This document shows, one piece after another, positions 7,901 through 8,853 of a stretch of DNA of 8,853 nt (position 1 is its first letter; each line of letters opens with the position of its first letter). Origin of the DNA: Candidatus Thalassarchaeaceae archaeon (GTDB lineage: Archaea; Thermoplasmatota; Poseidoniia; Poseidoniales; Thalassarchaeaceae); NCBI GenBank assembly GCA_029250565.1, contig JAQXFA010000002.1, forward strand, positions 1-8,853, read 5' to 3'. The notes under the pieces are model-generated. The model made no database searches. It worked only from the letters and a program-made list of their open reading frames with translations, and had not been told where the DNA came from. Made by a program: the position numbers and the translations under genes.

Positions 7901-8853
7901 TCTTGGGGATGTTAACATGCGGGCAATTGAGCAATATGACGAGGCGCAGGAGCGCAGTGGCAACTTGAGCACAGACTCAAAGCGACTACGTGAGCACCGT
8001 CAAAGTTTGATTTCACTAGAAGACCAACTTGAGACTGAGCGCAAAGATCGCTTGACAACCGTGATGGATATCGTCAATGTTAACTTTAGCAGAGTGTACC
8101 AGCATCTTCAACCGGGTGGTAAAGGCGAATTACGCTTTGAGAATCCCAAGAAACCTTTCGAAGGAGGTCTTCAGATGTGGGCAAGCCCACCAGGTAAGAA
8201 GAGCGGTTTGGGATTACTTTCCGGTGGTGAAAAATCAATGGCTGCACTAGCATTGATTTTCGCAATTCAGGATTATGAACCATCACCATTCTACTACTTT
8301 GATGAAGTTGATCAGAATCTTGACACTTTCAATGCTGAAAACATAGCTTCATTGTGTAGATTACGCAGTGAGCAAGCACAATTCATCATGGTAACTCTTC
8401 GTAAGGTCAGTCTACAATTGGCTGACCACCATATCGGAATTACTCATGCTGGAGATGGATGCAGTAGAAGGATAACAGACTTCGGCCGTGAACAAGCGAT
8501 TGAGGTTGGAGATGCAGCGCATCAAGAACTTGAGGCAATAAAGAATACTAAAGATGCGAAGAAAGCACTTGATGAGTTGCCAGCAGTCGAAGAAATGCCA
8601 AAGGCACCCGAAGAACTCGCTACACCTGCAAGTCTGGGTGGCTTAGATATTGATGATTTATTGGCTACCAATAAGGAATCAGAATTGAAAGCAGAGGCTG
8701 AAGTTACCGAAGAAGCAGAAGATGACGACACACTTTCATCTCTTGCTGATAGGGCTGAAGATTTCCGAGAAGATATGGAAGAAAAACTCGAAGTTGCATT
8801 ACCAATTGAGCAGGAACAAAGAGATATTCTCGATGCACGAGATGCTGAGGAAG
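4923..8853 (+). CDS. smc: Chromosome segregation/condensation ATPase SMC (3' partial)
   Basis: SMC is the DNA-entrapping ATPase of the condensin-like SMC-ScpAB complex acting on the nucleoid. The visible 1310 residues hold every core part: Walker A GPNGSGKS (34-41), Q-loop Q155 in VLQGD, VLEDVAG (172-178) leading into the first long coiled coil (about 185-520), a globular hinge (about 525-680, including VRGILGSMSEL and a glycine-rich SGAMVGGS end), the second coiled coil (about 690-1040, with the conserved LGDVNMRAIEQYDEA near 997), ABC signature LSGGE (1099-1103), and Walker B FDE (D1127, E1128) with D-loop QNLD. The head ends near residue 1190. The frame then continues, still open, into an acidic tail rich in Glu, Asp, Ala and Lys to the window edge, whereas typical SMC proteins stop at about 1150-1200. 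ATG 4923 directly abuts AGGGG, so the TTG at 4932 (MHLKAIEMENFKSF), nine bases from that site, is a good alternative start. Upstream frames are closed by a TAG at 4893. Confidence 0.96.
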   Translation, partial: MGNLHLKAIEMENFKSFKGEVVIPFEVGFTGITGPNGSGKSNCGDALQFVLGAKSSKSLRAENVGQLIFNGGNRGKAAKNCKVTLVFDNPKDSNGNRRLKVDTDEVLLTRTVRLGRKGNSNSAYYLNERPSTATEFRRLLTGAGARGDGYNIVLQGDVTHLATMTDRARRKVLEDVAGVTSYDDEIRKANRQRDKVEQYLEQITLLEEEINKRIKTLAKEREQAMKYRELQETLETARRTLMHSRHRSRLEEIELVTDERGNYIVRLSEIGEEIEADNKQELSIEDELAEIQRQLNEVLGDDGKKLGDQQRRLEVEVETRKDRISGLKEDIGDAGDEQEVLQAEQVEAEQALAAHEESLDSARDTLKKAEEDLQGAAEAEEDARSALDSGDKVVHELNRAFGKSTEAVEKTQEVANKAILKVGAETQNVEFLHQQLADLETALDEARLNRDDLLLQGEELDSNAPEQDRTKLAQELAKIQRQERGLLDDVQRSEEQLRDAEMALVRARGELENRSGSTAGMARAVKAVLNLRDSGEVRGILGSMSELCAPKDSRDEEALAYAMGGGMNSIVVRDDETAAQCISWLRQNKAGRATFLPLNRLQSRRPGGRSVMVSRQSGVVGFASDLLEYDNSIELAVINVVRDTLIVESMDVARRHMGGVRMVTRTGSVVEGSGAMVGGSARSNRPQFGGKMAGSSVVEKAEEDVERLSLVAETGRAALAELRQSEHQLRQRITNLANDDHAFEARAWKEDLGRAETSFKDSESKVKVALKNLEQATAKQNKAESASELANNAHQDALQAKTDAATALQEGSPQHLSRLLRDSQEQRNEAERAKLTAKETLSGGENQSILLTSQIKELQRRIDEQQSIVDKATKKISDAESEIETYQEELDTVSEAHSQITEEYRELDDKRIALREERVKLTTRLEQKVRDRDAINKRITDLNLQIHQKKEALRELDAEMAELEIKPASDDAVLPTVQEAEASVRNLERRVGNLGDVNMRAIEQYDEAQERSGNLSTDSKRLREHRQSLISLEDQLETERKDRLTTVMDIVNVNFSRVYQHLQPGGKGELRFENPKKPFEGGLQMWASPPGKKSGLGLLSGGEKSMAALALIFAIQDYEPSPFYYFDEVDQNLDTFNAENIASLCRLRSEQAQFIMVTLRKVSLQLADHHIGITHAGDGCSRRITDFGREQAIEVGDAAHQELEAIKNTKDAKKALDELPAVEEMPKAPEELATPASLGGLDIDDLLATNKESELKAEAEVTEEAEDDDTLSSLADRAEDFREDMEEKLEVALPIEQEQRDILDARDAEE

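Noticed and set aside
8522..8731. Minus-strand Ser/Ala-rich open frame of 69 codons
   Set aside because: Its composition is the mirror of the Glu/Asp/Ala-rich SMC tail on the other strand; it is a compositional shadow.

Overview
The window looks like a slice of a mesophilic, probably marine archaeal chromosome. The best fit is a planktonic euryarchaeon of the Poseidoniales (Marine Group II) or a relative, but this is inferred from gene style, not from a marker gene. The supporting signs are moderate GC, compact genes with TTG/GTG as well as ATG starts, short Shine-Dalgarno sites at some starts, TATA-like boxes at plausible distances from others, an archaeal/bacterial-type SMC, and a lineage-type membrane protein with a zinc knuckle. 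No rRNA, tRNA, CRISPR array, insertion sequence or phage gene was recognised.

Layout. At the left edge (1-699, +) is the C-terminal part of a beta-rich, probably exported protein whose beginning lies outside the window. Two bases after its stop comes a ketopantoate reductase gene (panE, 702-1655, +), whose ribosome binding site lies inside the end of the upstream gene. Converging on it from the other strand is a two-gene unit: L-aspartate oxidase (nadB, about 3724-2084, -) followed by a small NTF2/SnoaL-like protein (2041-1694, -). Divergent from nadB is a four-helix membrane protein with a C-terminal DnaJ-type zinc knuckle (about 3866-4672, +). A 250-base gap without a convincing gene follows. 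The rest of the window (4923 to the right edge, +) is a complete SMC chromosome-condensation ATPase core that continues, without a stop, into an acidic tail of at least about 120 residues.

How the genes relate. panE (pantothenate/CoA route) and nadB (first step of de novo NAD synthesis from aspartate) are both cofactor-biosynthesis genes and sit tail to tail. They are on opposite strands, so they are not one operon. The membrane protein and SMC show no clear functional link to them. A symmetric TATA-like element (3780-3792) lies between nadB and the membrane protein and could serve both directions.

Nothing here amounts to a clear undescribed system. The items most worth a second look are the long acidic extension on SMC, the membrane protein with its single compact CxxCxGxGCxxC knuckle and possible internal start, and the symmetric divergent promoter element.
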